Shown piece after piece: positions 37,842-47,121 of a DNA stretch of 64,000 nt. The notes beneath the pieces are model-generated. The model saw only the letters and a program-made list of their open reading frames with translations. It had not been told where the DNA came from and did not search any database. The stretch comes from Rhizobium bangladeshense (GTDB lineage Bacteria > Pseudomonadota > Alphaproteobacteria > Rhizobiales > Rhizobiaceae). The DNA lies in the NCBI RefSeq assembly GCF_017357245.1, contig NZ_CP071612.1:313001-377000 (forward strand), given 5' to 3'. Made by a program: the position numbers and the translations under genes. How positions within the stretch are numbered: position 1 is the stretch's first letter; every line of letters begins with the position of its first letter.

Positions 37842-39102
37842 TGGCCGTCTCCCGCTTCGAATCCTTGTCCATCTCGCGCACCGCCTCGAAAAGCACGGCT
37901 GCGCCGAGCGCGATATCGTCGTTGTCGGCCCATTCGTCAGGGCAATGGCTGCGACCTTCCCGGCAGGGCACGAAGATCATTGCCGCCGGCGCCACCTTGG
38001 CAATCCAGGCCGTGTCGTGTCCGGCGCCGGAGGCCATGCGCCGATATTTCGCGCCGACGCGTTCGCAGGCAGCTTCAAGCGTCGAAAGCAGCGCGGCATC
38101 GGCGGGCGTCGGCAGATTGTCGGAAACCTGGTTCGGCGCCTCGATCGTCACGCCGTAAGCGGGCGCCAGCTTTTCGACGTGGCCCGCGAGCCAGCGACTG
38201 AAGGCGTCCATATCGGCGCGGATTTCAGCGCGCCCGTCGATCAGCAGCACGACCTTCGACGGTACGACATTGGCCGCATTCGGCTCGATCCTGAACTCGC
38301 CGACCGTCGCGGCGAAATGCCCCGGCGTCCTGGCAAGCTCGGCAGCAGCATTGCGGATGTCGAGCACCAGCTGCGAGGCGGCCACCAGCGCATCGGCCCG
38401 CCTGTCCATCGGCGTCGTGCCGGCATGGTCGGCCCGTCCCTCGATGGTGATCTCGATGCGGGTGATGCCCGATATCGCCGTGACGATGCCGATATCCTCC
38501 CTTTCAGCTTCGAGCACCGGCCCCTGCTCGATATGGAGCTCCAGAAAGCCTGCCAGATCGGGCCGCTTCTGCTGTCCCAGCACGCCAGGCTCCCCTCCCA
38601 CTTGGGCGATACCGCCGGCAAGGTCGAGACCGCCGCTCGCCCGCGACAGCCAGGCTTCGGGCAACTGTCCGGTCATGCCGCGGCTGCCGATGCAGGAGAC
38701 GCCGAAGATGCTGACCTCTTCGGCAAGGAAATCGACAATCTCCAGATCATGGTCCAGTTCCATGCCGTGGTCATGGAGCGCCCGCGCCACCTCAAGCGCC
38801 GAGATCACGCCGGCAATGCCGTCGAAGCGGCCGCCGTCCGGCACTGTGTCGGAATGCGAGCCGACCATGATCGTGCCGAGCCAGGGTTTCCTGCCGGTGC
38901 GCCGGCCGATCAGATTGCCGGCGGCGTCGATCCGCGTTTCCAGCCCTGCCGCCTTCATCCGCGCCTCGATATAGGCCCGGCCTTCCAGAAAGAGCGGCGT
39001 GAAGGCCCGCCGCGTCCAGGGGTGCCCCGGCTCGGTGATGTGGGCAAGCGCCTCGATATCTTCAGCGATCCGGCCGGCATTAACCGGAAGATTACGGTTC
39101 AT
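37822..39102 (-). CDS. M20-family N-carbamoyl-L-amino-acid hydrolase, candidate N-carbamoyl-glutamate amidohydrolase
   Basis: This 426-residue member of the Zn-dependent hydantoinase/carbamoylase group has metal ligands His83 (GSHSDT), Asp94 (FDGIAG), Glu128-Glu129 (AEE) and His190 (HIEQGPVLE), then the dimer-domain motif GRADHAGTTPM and SGAGHDT for the last His. These enzymes cleave N-carbamoyl or allantoate groups to amine, CO2 and ammonia. In this operon the expected substrate is N-carbamoyl-L-glutamate, giving glutamate. It starts in a 4-base overlap with the hydantoinase stop. Confidence 0.87.
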   Translation of the reverse strand: MNRNLPVNAGRIAEDIEALAHITEPGHPWTRRAFTPLFLEGRAYIEARMKAAGLETRIDAAGNLIGRRTGRKPWLGTIMVGSHSDTVPDGGRFDGIAGVISALEVARALHDHGMELDHDLEIVDFLAEEVSIFGVSCIGSRGMTGQLPEAWLSRASGGLDLAGGIAQVGGEPGVLGQQKRPDLAGFLELHIEQGPVLEAEREDIGIVTAISGITRIEITIEGRADHAGTTPMDRRADALVAASQLVLDIRNAAAELARTPGHFAATVGEFRIEPNAANVVPSKVVLLIDGRAEIRADMDAFSRWLAGHVEKLAPAYGVTIEAPNQVSDNLPTPADAALLSTLEAACERVGAKYRRMASGAGHDTAWIAKVAPAAMIFVPCREGRSHCPDEWADNDDIALGAAVLFEAVREMDKDSKRETANGTHIG

Positions 39103-40478
39103 GCGGTTGCTCCCGAAATGACCTGGCGCGGCGGCGGCCGGACGAACCGGCCAGTGCCGGGCTCTGCCAGCACCTTCCCGCCCTCGGCGATCTTTTCGCC
39201 GCGCAGATAGGTGGCGGAGACGGTCCAGGGCAGGCGAATGCCGTTATAGGGGCTCCAGCCGACGACATTATTGCCACTCGCAGACGCATCGTAGATGCTT
39301 TCCCGCGGCTCCAGCACCGTAATATCGGCGTCCTTGCCTGATGTCAGCGCCCCTTTGATGTGGTCGAGCCGGAAATGCTTGGCCGGATTCTCGGCCATCA
39401 GCCGCGCGGCCCACGTCAGGGGAATGCCGCGTTCGAGAGCGCCCTTGACGAAAAGCGGCACCATCACCTCGAGACCGGGAACACCGGATGCATTGGCGAG
39501 CATGTCGGGATTGGTCTTGCGGTTTTCCGACCAGCTGACGTGATCGGTCGAGACCAGCCAGACATCGCCCTCGGCGACCTTCCGCCAGAGCCTCTCCACC
39601 TCGGCGCGCGGCCGCAGCGGCGGATTGATCTTCGCCTTGCCGCCGAGACGCCTCACGTCGTTTTCCTCGTCCAGCGTCAGGTAATGGATGCAGCATTCGA
39701 CGGTCGCGGCAAAACCGTCGCGGCGATAGGCGCGGGCGATGTCATAGCCGCGCCCGAGCGAGCAGTGCACCACATGCGAGGGGCAGCCGGTATTGGCCCC
39801 GGTCTCGAAGATCGTATGCATCGCCAGAAGCTCGGTAATCGCAGGCCGCGACAGGCCATGCGCCCGCCAGTCGGTGATGCCGCTTGCCTTGACCTGCTCC
39901 ATGTAGCTGCGCACCGCCTCGTCGTCTTCATTGTGCACGCCTGCCGTCAGACCGGTCGGCGCGATTGCAGCAAAACAGGCGTCGAGCAGGGCAGGCGGAA
40001 TGCGCGGAAATCGTTTGGGATCGGTGCCGAAGGTCGAAAACTTGAAGGCGGCGACGCCGGCCTCGACCATTTCGGGAATCCGCGCCGGACCTTCCTGCGG
40101 ATCGACGGTGCCGTAAAGCGCGAAGTCGACGCGCGCCTGTGGGCTCGCATGTTCGATCTTCCGCTTCACCGCCGCCGCCGAACAGACGAGATTACCCTCG
40201 TCGTAGGGCATGTCGACAATCGTGGTCACGCCGCCGGCCGCCGCCGAGCGCGTCGACCAGATAAAATCCTCCTGATCCCTCTGGGACAGCGAATGCACCT
40301 GCGCGTCGATGGCGCCGGGAAGGATCAGCGCTTTGCCGAGCAGATGCCGTTCGCGCGCCGCCGGCGGGACGCCGAGGCCAATTTCGGCAATCTTGCCGGC
40401 GTGCACGGCAACATAACCCTTTTCGACGATGCGGTCCGGCAGCACCACCGTGCCCTGCAAAACGAGATCGAAGTCCAT
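39099..40478 (-). CDS. Dihydropyrimidinase/allantoinase-family amidohydrolase, candidate hydantoin-5-propionate hydrolase
   Basis: This 459-residue TIM-barrel amidohydrolase has the carboxylated Lys146 (FKFST), His182 (VHNED), His238 (VVHCS) and Asp312 (STDHVSW). The usual first metal motif D-x-H-x-H is D58-A-Q60-V-H62, so one His is Gln. The C-terminal composite sandwich starts at KGALTSGKDADITVL. It would open the hydantoin ring to N-carbamoyl-glutamate, like hydantoinases in pyrimidine breakdown. It lies 109 bases after the lyase and overlaps the carbamoylase by 4 bases. Confidence 0.83.
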   Translation of the reverse strand: MDFDLVLQGTVVLPDRIVEKGYVAVHAGKIAEIGLGVPPAARERHLLGKALILPGAIDAQVHSLSQRDQEDFIWSTRSAAAGGVTTIVDMPYDEGNLVCSAAAVKRKIEHASPQARVDFALYGTVDPQEGPARIPEMVEAGVAAFKFSTFGTDPKRFPRIPPALLDACFAAIAPTGLTAGVHNEDDEAVRSYMEQVKASGITDWRAHGLSRPAITELLAMHTIFETGANTGCPSHVVHCSLGRGYDIARAYRRDGFAATVECCIHYLTLDEENDVRRLGGKAKINPPLRPRAEVERLWRKVAEGDVWLVSTDHVSWSENRKTNPDMLANASGVPGLEVMVPLFVKGALERGIPLTWAARLMAENPAKHFRLDHIKGALTSGKDADITVLEPRESIYDASASGNNVVGWSPYNGIRLPWTVSATYLRGEKIAEGGKVLAEPGTGRFVRPPPRQVISGATA

Positions 40479-40587
40479 GCCGCTTGCTCCCTAGACTGAA
40501 GTCAGGCCGTTGCCGGCTCTCGGACAGCATCATGTCCCCGACCGAATTAATGTAGGGCAGGATCCGGATTTTGGGCCTTGCCCGCGA

Positions 40588-42165
40588 TCATCCTGCCCGG
40601 CTGGTCAGCCGTTCTTCGACGGGCTCTGGCGAGCCGAGTGCAAAGAAATCGTCGAAGGAGGCGATCGGAACCTGCTCGGTCAGTTTGGCGAGAAAGTCAT
40701 CCGATCCAAGCTCTTCCTCGATCGCCTCCACTTCAGCGGAAAGCGGCCGGTCGACTGTATAAAAGGCCGCATGTTTGCGCACGACCTCGTAGAGCATGCC
40801 GGCCACCCCCTTCGGTTCATCGCCGAGGATGTCGATCGCCTGGGCAGACAACAGCGCCTCGAGTGCCGCGAGGCGCTTCAGCGCCTGCATCTGCCGCTCG
40901 AAGCGTTCGATGACCAGCGGCAGGAAGGCGGCCTCGTCCTCCAGGCCGGCCGCGACGACCAGCGACTGCGCCGAAACGGGGCTGGACATCGACAAGACAC
41001 GCGAGAAAATCTCGCCGGCAAGCTTGATGATCGGCCCGAAGCCGGTGGCGATCCGTCCCGGCGGTACGAGGTTGACCGGCAGATCGCGTCGCTGGCCGTT
41101 GCCGAGGATGACGCAGCGGTTGAAGGCGTTGCGGGCCGCATGCGCCATGCAGAGTGCGGCCGATTCGAGCAGGATCGTCACATCGAGCGGAAGCGAACCG
41201 CCAGACGTCATCACCCGCCCCTCGACGACGACCGGATTGTCGTCCGAGCGTCCGGTGGCGGCGAGGATCTTGTGGCCGGTCGAAAGCAGATTTTCAATGA
41301 CGGCCCCGAACACCTGGGCGATCATACGCAGGCTGAGCGGATCCTGCACATGCGTTGCAACGGGCCAGTCCCATTCGTCCGACGCGTTGCAGAGCCAGGC
41401 GCCGATCAGCGCCTCGCGCGCCGTGCCGACGTGGCGGACCGCCTTCCAGGGATCGCGGGAGGCGCCGAGCGCGCCGGCGGCCATCATTGCCGTCGCGAGC
41501 AGGATACGGATCGAGGCCGCCGCATTGCGCGTCGTTTCCGCCGCCGCCGCAAAGCTCACCGCATTGACGCTGAGCGAAGCCAGGCTGTCGCGCGGCGCCA
41601 TCCGCACCGGTTCCAGCCCTGCTGCCCGGAAAGCCTCGGCCGCCTGCATCCGGTTGCCGCGGTAGACCGCCTCGCCAACGCCGGTCAGCACCGCGCCGAT
41701 CTGCCCCATCAGGCCGATATCGGCGCAGCCGATGGAGCCGGTGCGGCGCACGACCGGGATAAGATCGGCCTCGAGCATCCTGATATAGGCGTGGATCAGC
41801 TCCGGCGTGCAGCCGACCTGGCCGGTCAGCGCGGTGTTGACGCGGATCGCCATGGCATTGCGCACGACATTGCAGGAAAAGGGCGTGCCGGTGCCGAAGT
41901 GATGGGCGCGCACCAGGCCGAGATTGAAAGTGTCGAGTTCATCCCCCGACCATTCCACATCCTTCATGGCGCCGACGCCCGTCGTAGATCCGTAGACCGG
42001 CGTGCCGGCGGCAATCGCGTCCTCGACGATCTCGCGGGCAATCGCGATGCGGGCCATGCCGGTCGGCGAAGCCGAAACGGTCGCCTTGCCGGCTCCGATC
42101 GCAACCATCTCGGCAAAACCGAGCGGCCGTCCGGAAAGTTCGATGCCGAGGCGTTCGTGCTTCAT
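40588..42165 (-). CDS. MIO-less aromatic amino-acid lyase family member, candidate ergothionase
   Basis: This 525-residue HAL/PAL-fold protein aligns with the active-site region of HAL. The Tyr loop is retained (VYGSTTGVG, Tyr58), but the self-cyclising Ala-Ser-Gly that forms the MIO cofactor is Cys147-Ala148-Asp149 (GSIGCADIG against GSVGASGDL). Ammonia release from histidine by the MIO mechanism is therefore not expected. Ergothionases share the fold but eliminate trimethylamine by acid/base catalysis. It is the first gene of the operon, with AGGAGA upstream of the ATG and a 194-base gap to ubiB. Confidence 0.8.
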   Translation of the reverse strand: MKHERLGIELSGRPLGFAEMVAIGAGKATVSASPTGMARIAIAREIVEDAIAAGTPVYGSTTGVGAMKDVEWSGDELDTFNLGLVRAHHFGTGTPFSCNVVRNAMAIRVNTALTGQVGCTPELIHAYIRMLEADLIPVVRRTGSIGCADIGLMGQIGAVLTGVGEAVYRGNRMQAAEAFRAAGLEPVRMAPRDSLASLSVNAVSFAAAAETTRNAAASIRILLATAMMAAGALGASRDPWKAVRHVGTAREALIGAWLCNASDEWDWPVATHVQDPLSLRMIAQVFGAVIENLLSTGHKILAATGRSDDNPVVVEGRVMTSGGSLPLDVTILLESAALCMAHAARNAFNRCVILGNGQRRDLPVNLVPPGRIATGFGPIIKLAGEIFSRVLSMSSPVSAQSLVVAAGLEDEAAFLPLVIERFERQMQALKRLAALEALLSAQAIDILGDEPKGVAGMLYEVVRKHAAFYTVDRPLSAEVEAIEEELGSDDFLAKLTEQVPIASFDDFFALGSPEPVEERLTSRAG

Positions 42166-42359
42166 GTGCCGTATCTCCTAGAACGGAGTGATCTGGGACG
42201 GGTCGCCTCAGATCCGGATCTGTTCCACCGAAAGAGTCAGAGCACGACGTCGCCTGGAATCCTTCACACCTTCGTCATCTGCTCTGATTACGAAACTAGG
42301 CGAGCCTTCCCTGACATGGGATATCTCAAATGTCGAACACCGCATGTTTTTGACAAGCG
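42166..42359 (-). promoter_or_regulatory. Leader of the candidate ergothioneine operon
   Basis: This 194-base gap carries, on the minus strand near 42350-42320, TTGTCA then 17 bases then ACATTT, a plausible promoter. Just downstream is the inverted repeat GACAT-12 bases-ATGTC, a possible operator. Neither is verified. No regulator gene adjoins the operon. Confidence 0.35.
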
Positions 42360-43934
42360 TCAGCTCAGCATCCAGGCAATATAGAGAAGCGTCAATGCGA
42401 TCACCCAGAGCGCGATCCTGCCCGAGCGGTTGTGCCGCGCCTCAGCCTTGCCGATCGCCTCGGCCGTCTGATCGTCGAAACGAAGGCCGTATTCGCTCAT
42501 ATGCAGCAGCTCGTGGTGGAATTTCTCGGTTTTCGCTGCGATTTCAGGTGCGGCCTCGGCGAGTTTGACCGCCGCCTTCAGCCCGTCCTTGATGTCGGTG
42601 ACAATCCTCTTCGGTCCGAGATTGGTGCGGATCCAGTCGCCGACGACAGGCTCGGAGGCCCTCCACATATTGAAACGCGGGTTGAGCATGCGTGACACGC
42701 CTTCGACCACGACCATGGTCTTCTGCAGCATCACCAGCTCCGGCCGTGTCGCCATGTCGAAGAGTTCGGTCACTTCGAAAAGAAGTGTCAGGAGCTTGCC
42801 CATCGAGATCGTTTCGGCCGGCTGCCCATGGATCGGCTCGCCGATCGCCCGGATCGCCTGGGCGAAGCTTTCGACATTGTGGTGGCCTGGCACGTAGCCG
42901 GCCTCGAAATGCACCTCTGCAACACGGACGTAATCGCGGGTGATGAAGCCATAAAGGATCTCGGCGAGGAACCGTCGCTCCTTCTTGCCGAGCCGCCCGA
43001 CAATGCCCATGTCGACGGCGACGATCATGCCGCCGGCATCGACGAAGAGATTGCCTGGATGCATGTCGGCATGGAAAAAGCCATCGCGCAGCGTGTGGCG
43101 CAGGAAGGACTGGATCAGCGTATCGGCGAGAAGGTTGAGATCGTGGCCGGCCGCGCGCAGCCCCTCGACATCGGACATCCTCGTGCCGTCGATCCATTCC
43201 ATGGTGATGACGTCGCGGCCCGTGCGCTCCCAGTCGACCTTCGGCACGCGAAAGCCGGGATCGCTGTCGGTGTTTTCGGCGATCTCGGAAAGCGCTGCCG
43301 CCTCCAGGCGAAGATCCATCTCCACCTTCGTCGTCTGTTCCAGCGTTTTCGTCACCTCGACCGGCCTCAGCCGCCGGCTGGACGGCATGAAACGCTCCTG
43401 CATATGGGCGACGAGGTACATTGCCTCGATGTCATGGGCAAAACGCTGGCGAACGCCGGGCCGGACGATCTTGACGGCGACCTTCTTTCGGCCTTCGGGT
43501 GTTTCGACTTCGGCCGGATGCACCTGCGCGATCGAGGCGGCGGCGATCGGCTCGCCGAAGCTGGCATAGAGTTCGCCGATCGGCCGGCCGAGCGATCCCT
43601 CGATGTTCGCCTTTGCGGCGGCAGAGGAAAAGAAGGCCATCCGGTCCTGCAACTGGGACAGGTCGTTGGCGAATTCGACGCCGACGACGTCAGGCCGCGT
43701 CGCCAGGAATTGCCCGATCTTGACATAGGAAGGGCCGAGCCGCTCGACGGCCTGCGCCAGACGGTCGCTGCGCTTCTGATGCCGCGCCCTGCTGCGCTCG
43801 AAAATCGTGACGAAGGATTTGGCAAGCGCGACCGAAGGCGGCAGGCCTTCGGACGGCAGAGCCGACACGACGCCCTCGCGCACGAGCACCCAGCCGACGC
43901 GCCAAAGGCGGAAATAGGCTCCGAAAGTGCTCAT
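42360..43934 (-). CDS. ubiB: Ubiquinone biosynthesis kinase-like protein UbiB
   Basis: This 524-residue ABC1/ADCK atypical kinase has the KxGQ motif YVKIGQFLATRPD, ATP-site features SIAQVHPAEVETPEGRKKVAVKIVRPG, E-x-D-L-R-L-E-A-x-A, and the catalytic/metal motif FFHADMHPGNLFV. Two C-terminal hydrophobic helices (IALWVIALTLLYIAWML) anchor it in the inner membrane. It supports coenzyme Q synthesis. It is the second gene after ubiE, the usual ubiE-ubiB order. Confidence 0.95.
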   Translation of the reverse strand: MSTFGAYFRLWRVGWVLVREGVVSALPSEGLPPSVALAKSFVTIFERSRARHQKRSDRLAQAVERLGPSYVKIGQFLATRPDVVGVEFANDLSQLQDRMAFFSSAAAKANIEGSLGRPIGELYASFGEPIAAASIAQVHPAEVETPEGRKKVAVKIVRPGVRQRFAHDIEAMYLVAHMQERFMPSSRRLRPVEVTKTLEQTTKVEMDLRLEAAALSEIAENTDSDPGFRVPKVDWERTGRDVITMEWIDGTRMSDVEGLRAAGHDLNLLADTLIQSFLRHTLRDGFFHADMHPGNLFVDAGGMIVAVDMGIVGRLGKKERRFLAEILYGFITRDYVRVAEVHFEAGYVPGHHNVESFAQAIRAIGEPIHGQPAETISMGKLLTLLFEVTELFDMATRPELVMLQKTMVVVEGVSRMLNPRFNMWRASEPVVGDWIRTNLGPKRIVTDIKDGLKAAVKLAEAAPEIAAKTEKFHHELLHMSEYGLRFDDQTAEAIGKAEARHNRSGRIALWVIALTLLYIAWMLS

Positions 43935-43982
43935 GCTGAAGTGCCCCGCCGAGGGAGGTTCGTCTTTTTTTCCTTCATTCCC

Positions 43983-44759
43983 TCAGAGCTTCCAGCCGGA
44001 ATGGAGTGCAGCGATGCCGCCGGTATAATTGGTGTAGGTGACGCGGGAAAACCCGGCTTGGCGGATCATCGCCGCGAAATTCTCCTGGTTCGGGAACTTG
44101 CGGATCGATTCCACCAGGTATTGGTAGGGCTCGGCATCGCCGGTGATCGCCTTGCCGAATTGGGGAATGGCGTTGAATGACCAGGCATCATAGACCTTGT
44201 CGAGAAGCGGCATATCGACTTCCGAAAACTCCAGGACCAGCAGCCGCCCGCCTCGTTTCAGCACGCGATAGGCTTCGGACAGCGCCTTGTCGATCCTCGG
44301 CACGTTGCGGATGCCGAAGGCGATCGTATAGGCGTCGAAGCTGGCGGCCCCGAAAGGCAGCTCCTCGGCATTCGCCTCGATGAAGGTGAGATTGCCGGAA
44401 AGCTTCCTCTTTTCCGCCCGTTCGGCGCCGACGCCGAGCATCGAGCCGTTGATGTCGAGTACGGTCGCATGTGCCTGCCTGCCCGAGGCCTCGACGATGC
44501 GGAAGGCAATGTCGCCGGTGCCGCCGGCAACGTCGAGCACCTTGTAGCCCGGCTCCTTGCGCGGGTTGAGCGCCGAGATCATCGCATCTTTCCAGACCCG
44601 GTGCATGCCCGCCGACATCACGTCGTTCATGATGTCGTAGCGCTTGGCGACCTTGTGGAACACCTGGTTGACCAGACCCTGCTTTTCGCCGTCAGCCACC
44701 TCGCGGAAGCCGTAGGAGGTCTCCATGCCGCCATCGGCGGAAGTGCGGCTTTCTGACAT
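43983..44759 (-). CDS. ubiE: Ubiquinone/menaquinone C-methyltransferase
   Basis: The product is 258 residues from ATG 44759 ([21 protein letters not shown]). Motifs include [26 protein letters not shown], the SAM loop [29 protein letters not shown] and the C-terminal [11 protein letters not shown]. It methylates C2 of the benzoquinol ring in ubiquinone synthesis. It is divergent from mutM across about 150 bases and followed by ubiB at 48 bases. Confidence 0.96.
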   Translation of the reverse strand: MSESRTSADGGMETSYGFREVADGEKQGLVNQVFHKVAKRYDIMNDVMSAGMHRVWKDAMISALNPRKEPGYKVLDVAGGTGDIAFRIVEASGRQAHATVLDINGSMLGVGAERAEKRKLSGNLTFIEANAEELPFGAASFDAYTIAFGIRNVPRIDKALSEAYRVLKRGGRLLVLEFSEVDMPLLDKVYDAWSFNAIPQFGKAITGDAEPYQYLVESIRKFPNQENFAAMIRQAGFSRVTYTNYTGGIAALHSGWKL

Positions 44760-44907
44760 CAGGCTGCTCCATTCCTTGAAGATCGGCGCGGCGACCATAG
44801 CGAAAGGCCACGCGCGACGTTATCACTGGACCGCGCTCTCCGCGGCACACTGGCGCTATAGCGCACATCGTCCTCGGTTGAAACACGTTCGATATAGATG
44901 GGTTAAG

Positions 44908-45798
44908 ATGCCGGAATTGCCAGAAGTCGAAACGGTCAGACGCGGCCTGGCGCCGGCGATGGAGGGGGCTTTCATCGCCGAGCTGGAACTGCGGCGGAGG
45001 GATTTGCGCTTCCCCTTTCCCAATGCTCTGGCGGACAGGGTTTCCGGCCGCACCATCGTCGGCCTTGGCCGCCGCGCCAAATATCTGCTGGTCGATCTCG
45101 ACGACGGCAACACGCTGATTTCTCATCTCGGCATGTCCGGTTCCTTTCGCATCGAGGAGGGCGCCGCCTCCGCAATGCCGGGCGAATTCCACCACGCCCG
45201 CTCGAAGGACGAGAAACACGATCACGTCGTCTTTCATCTGCAGGGGCCGAACGGCGCGCGCCGCGTCATCTACAACGACCCGCGTCGCTTCGGCTTCATG
45301 GATATGGTCGGACGCGCCGATCTCGCCGCCCATCCATTCTTCCGCGATCTCGGTCCGGAGCCGACGGGAAACGAACTCGGCGCAGCTTATCTGGCCGAAC
45401 GCTTCCGGGATAAGGCGCAGCCGCTGAAGAGCGCGCTGCTTGACCAGAAGAATATTGCCGGTCTCGGCAATATATATGTATGCGAGGCGCTGTGGCGCGC
45501 GCATTTGTCGCCGCTGCGTGCTGCCGGCACGCTGGTGACGCGGGGCGGGCGGCCGAAACAGCAGCTCGACCTGCTGGTCGTCTCGATCCGCGACGTCATC
45601 GCCGATGCGATCGCCGCCGGTGGATCGTCGCTGCGAGACCATATCCAGGCCGACGGATCGCTCGGCTATTTCCAGCATTCCTTCTCCGTCTATGATCGCG
45701 AAGGTGAGGCTTGCGGCACGCCCGGCTGCGGCGGTACGGTCGCCCGTATCGTGCAGGCGGGTCGCTCCACCTTCTATTGCGCCGCCTGCCAGAAGTAA
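44908..45798 (+). CDS. mutM: Formamidopyrimidine-DNA glycosylase
   Basis: This 296-residue protein begins [14 protein letters not shown], with the catalytic Pro2 and Glu3 that define the true start at 44908. Other marks are [26 protein letters not shown], the helix-two-turn-helix [14 protein letters not shown], and a C-terminal zinc finger with CGTPGC and CAAC. It excises oxidised purines such as 8-oxoguanine. It lies 23 bases before the enoyl-CoA hydratase gene. Confidence 0.97.
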   Translation: MPELPEVETVRRGLAPAMEGAFIAELELRRRDLRFPFPNALADRVSGRTIVGLGRRAKYLLVDLDDGNTLISHLGMSGSFRIEEGAASAMPGEFHHARSKDEKHDHVVFHLQGPNGARRVIYNDPRRFGFMDMVGRADLAAHPFFRDLGPEPTGNELGAAYLAERFRDKAQPLKSALLDQKNIAGLGNIYVCEALWRAHLSPLRAAGTLVTRGGRPKQQLDLLVVSIRDVIADAIAAGGSSLRDHIQADGSLGYFQHSFSVYDREGEACGTPGCGGTVARIVQAGRSTFYCAACQK

Positions 45799-45821
45799 CA
45801 GTGAGAAACCGGGAGAACAGC

Positions 45822-46595
45822 ATGGCTTACGAGACCTTGATCGTCGAAACACTAGGCAATGTCGGCCTCGTCACGCTGAACCGCCCGCAGGCGCTGAACG
45901 CGCTGAACTCTACCGTGCTGAGGGAGCTGAAGCAGGCCTATGCCGCTTTCCATGAGGACGAATCCATCGGCGCGATCGTGCTCACCGGTTCCGAGCGCGC
46001 CTTTGCCGCCGGCGCCGATATCAAGGAGATGCAGTCGCTTCAGTTCGCCGATATCTATAAGAGTGATTTCATCAGCGGCTGGGATGACGTCGCCAAGGCG
46101 CGCAAGCCGGTGATCGCCGCCGTCAGCGGTTTTGCCCTCGGCGGTGGCTGCGAACTCGCCATGATGTGCGACTTCATCATTGCCTCGGAGACCGCGAAGT
46201 TCGGCCAGCCCGAGATCACCCTTGGCGTCATTCCCGGCATGGGCGGCTCGCAGCGGCTGACGCGCGCCGTCGGCAAGGCGAAGGCTATGGATCTGATCCT
46301 GACCGGCCGCATGATGGACGCGACCGAGGCGGAACGATCGGGACTCGTTTCGCGTGTGGTGGCGCCCGAGCGTCTCATCGAGGAGGCTCTTGCCGCGGCG
46401 GAAAGGATCGCGTCGCTTTCGCAGCCTTCGGTTATGATGGCCAAGGAGGCGGTCAACCGCGCGTTCGAGACGACGCTGGAGGAAGGTCTGCGGTTCGAGC
46501 GCCGCCTGTTTCACAGCCTCTTTGCCACGGATGATCAGAAGGAAGGCATGACCGCCTTCATTGAGAAGCGTAAACCTGCCTTCAAGCACCGTTGA
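45822..46595 (+). CDS. Enoyl-CoA hydratase
   Basis: This 257-residue crotonase-fold enzyme starts at ATG 45822 (GGGAGAA upstream). It shows [10 protein letters not shown], the oxyanion-hole [26 protein letters not shown] with the first catalytic Glu, and [19 protein letters not shown] with the second Glu. It hydrates short-chain enoyl-CoA in beta-oxidation. It follows mutM closely and is probably co-transcribed, a conserved pairing in related bacteria. Confidence 0.93.
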   Translation: MAYETLIVETLGNVGLVTLNRPQALNALNSTVLRELKQAYAAFHEDESIGAIVLTGSERAFAAGADIKEMQSLQFADIYKSDFISGWDDVAKARKPVIAAVSGFALGGGCELAMMCDFIIASETAKFGQPEITLGVIPGMGGSQRLTRAVGKAKAMDLILTGRMMDATEAERSGLVSRVVAPERLIEEALAAAERIASLSQPSVMMAKEAVNRAFETTLEEGLRFERRLFHSLFATDDQKEGMTAFIEKRKPAFKHR

Positions 46596-46637
46596 ATGCT
46601 TTTCGGCGCTTCCGGCTGGAAAGCTTGAAAATCCGCG

Positions 46638-46666
46638 TTGACGTGGGCCGGCTTTAGGGTTATATG
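46638..46666 (+). promoter_or_regulatory. Housekeeping promoter of rpsT
   Basis: TTGACG, 17 bases, TATATG is a near-ideal sigma-70 promoter. The transcript would start about 115 bases before the rpsT ATG, leaving a leader long enough for the known S20 self-control. Confidence 0.75.
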
Positions 46667-46786
46667 CCCGCCCACGGTTCGGAAAGCCGCTCTGGTTTTC
46701 CGCGATTGCTCCCGCATTGCTGGATTTGGTGGCCGCAGGGCCCGCGGTAATGGCGGAGTTTGTTCGAATTCTTGAGAGAGGCATCC

Positions 46787-47065
46787 ATGGCCAATACAAC
46801 TTCGGCGAAAAAAGCGACCCGCAAGATCGCCCGCCGTACCGACGTCAATAAGGCTCGTCGCTCGCGCGTTCGCACTTTCGTTCGCCAGGTCGAAGAGGCA
46901 ATCGCATCCGGTGACGCCGACAAGGCGAAGGCGGCTTTCCTGGCCGCCCAGCCGGAGCTTGCCCGCGCCGCCAGCAAGGGCGTGCTCCACTCCAACACGG
47001 CATCGCGCAAGGTCTCTCGCCTGGCCGCTCGTGTGAAGGCTCTTTCGGTCACCGCGACCGCGTAA
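46787..47065 (+). CDS. rpsT: 30S ribosomal protein S20
   Basis: This 92-residue basic protein starts [38 protein letters not shown], the conserved S20 N-terminus, and ends in the Ala-rich helix. It binds 16S rRNA early in 30S assembly. The ATG at 46787 follows GAGAGAGG. It is followed by a perfect terminator and then the long dnaA leader. Confidence 0.97.
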   Translation: MANTTSAKKATRKIARRTDVNKARRSRVRTFVRQVEEAIASGDADKAKAAFLAAQPELARAASKGVLHSNTASRKVSRLAARVKALSVTATA

Positions 47066-47096
47066 TCTTTCATTTACGACCTCCTCGTTATGATTA

Positions 47097-47121
47097 GCCC
47101 GGTAATTTTACCGGGCTTTTT
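47097..47121 (+). terminator. Rho-independent terminator of rpsT
   Basis: GCCCGGTAA and TTACCGGGC form a perfect 9-bp stem with a TT loop, followed directly by TTTTT. Confidence 0.92.

Noticed and set aside
34687..42165. Ordinary histidine-utilisation (hut) operon
   Set aside because: There is no hutI, hutF or hutG, the lyase lacks the MIO triad, the hydratase lacks the catalytic Cys, and hydantoin-type hydrolases are present instead.
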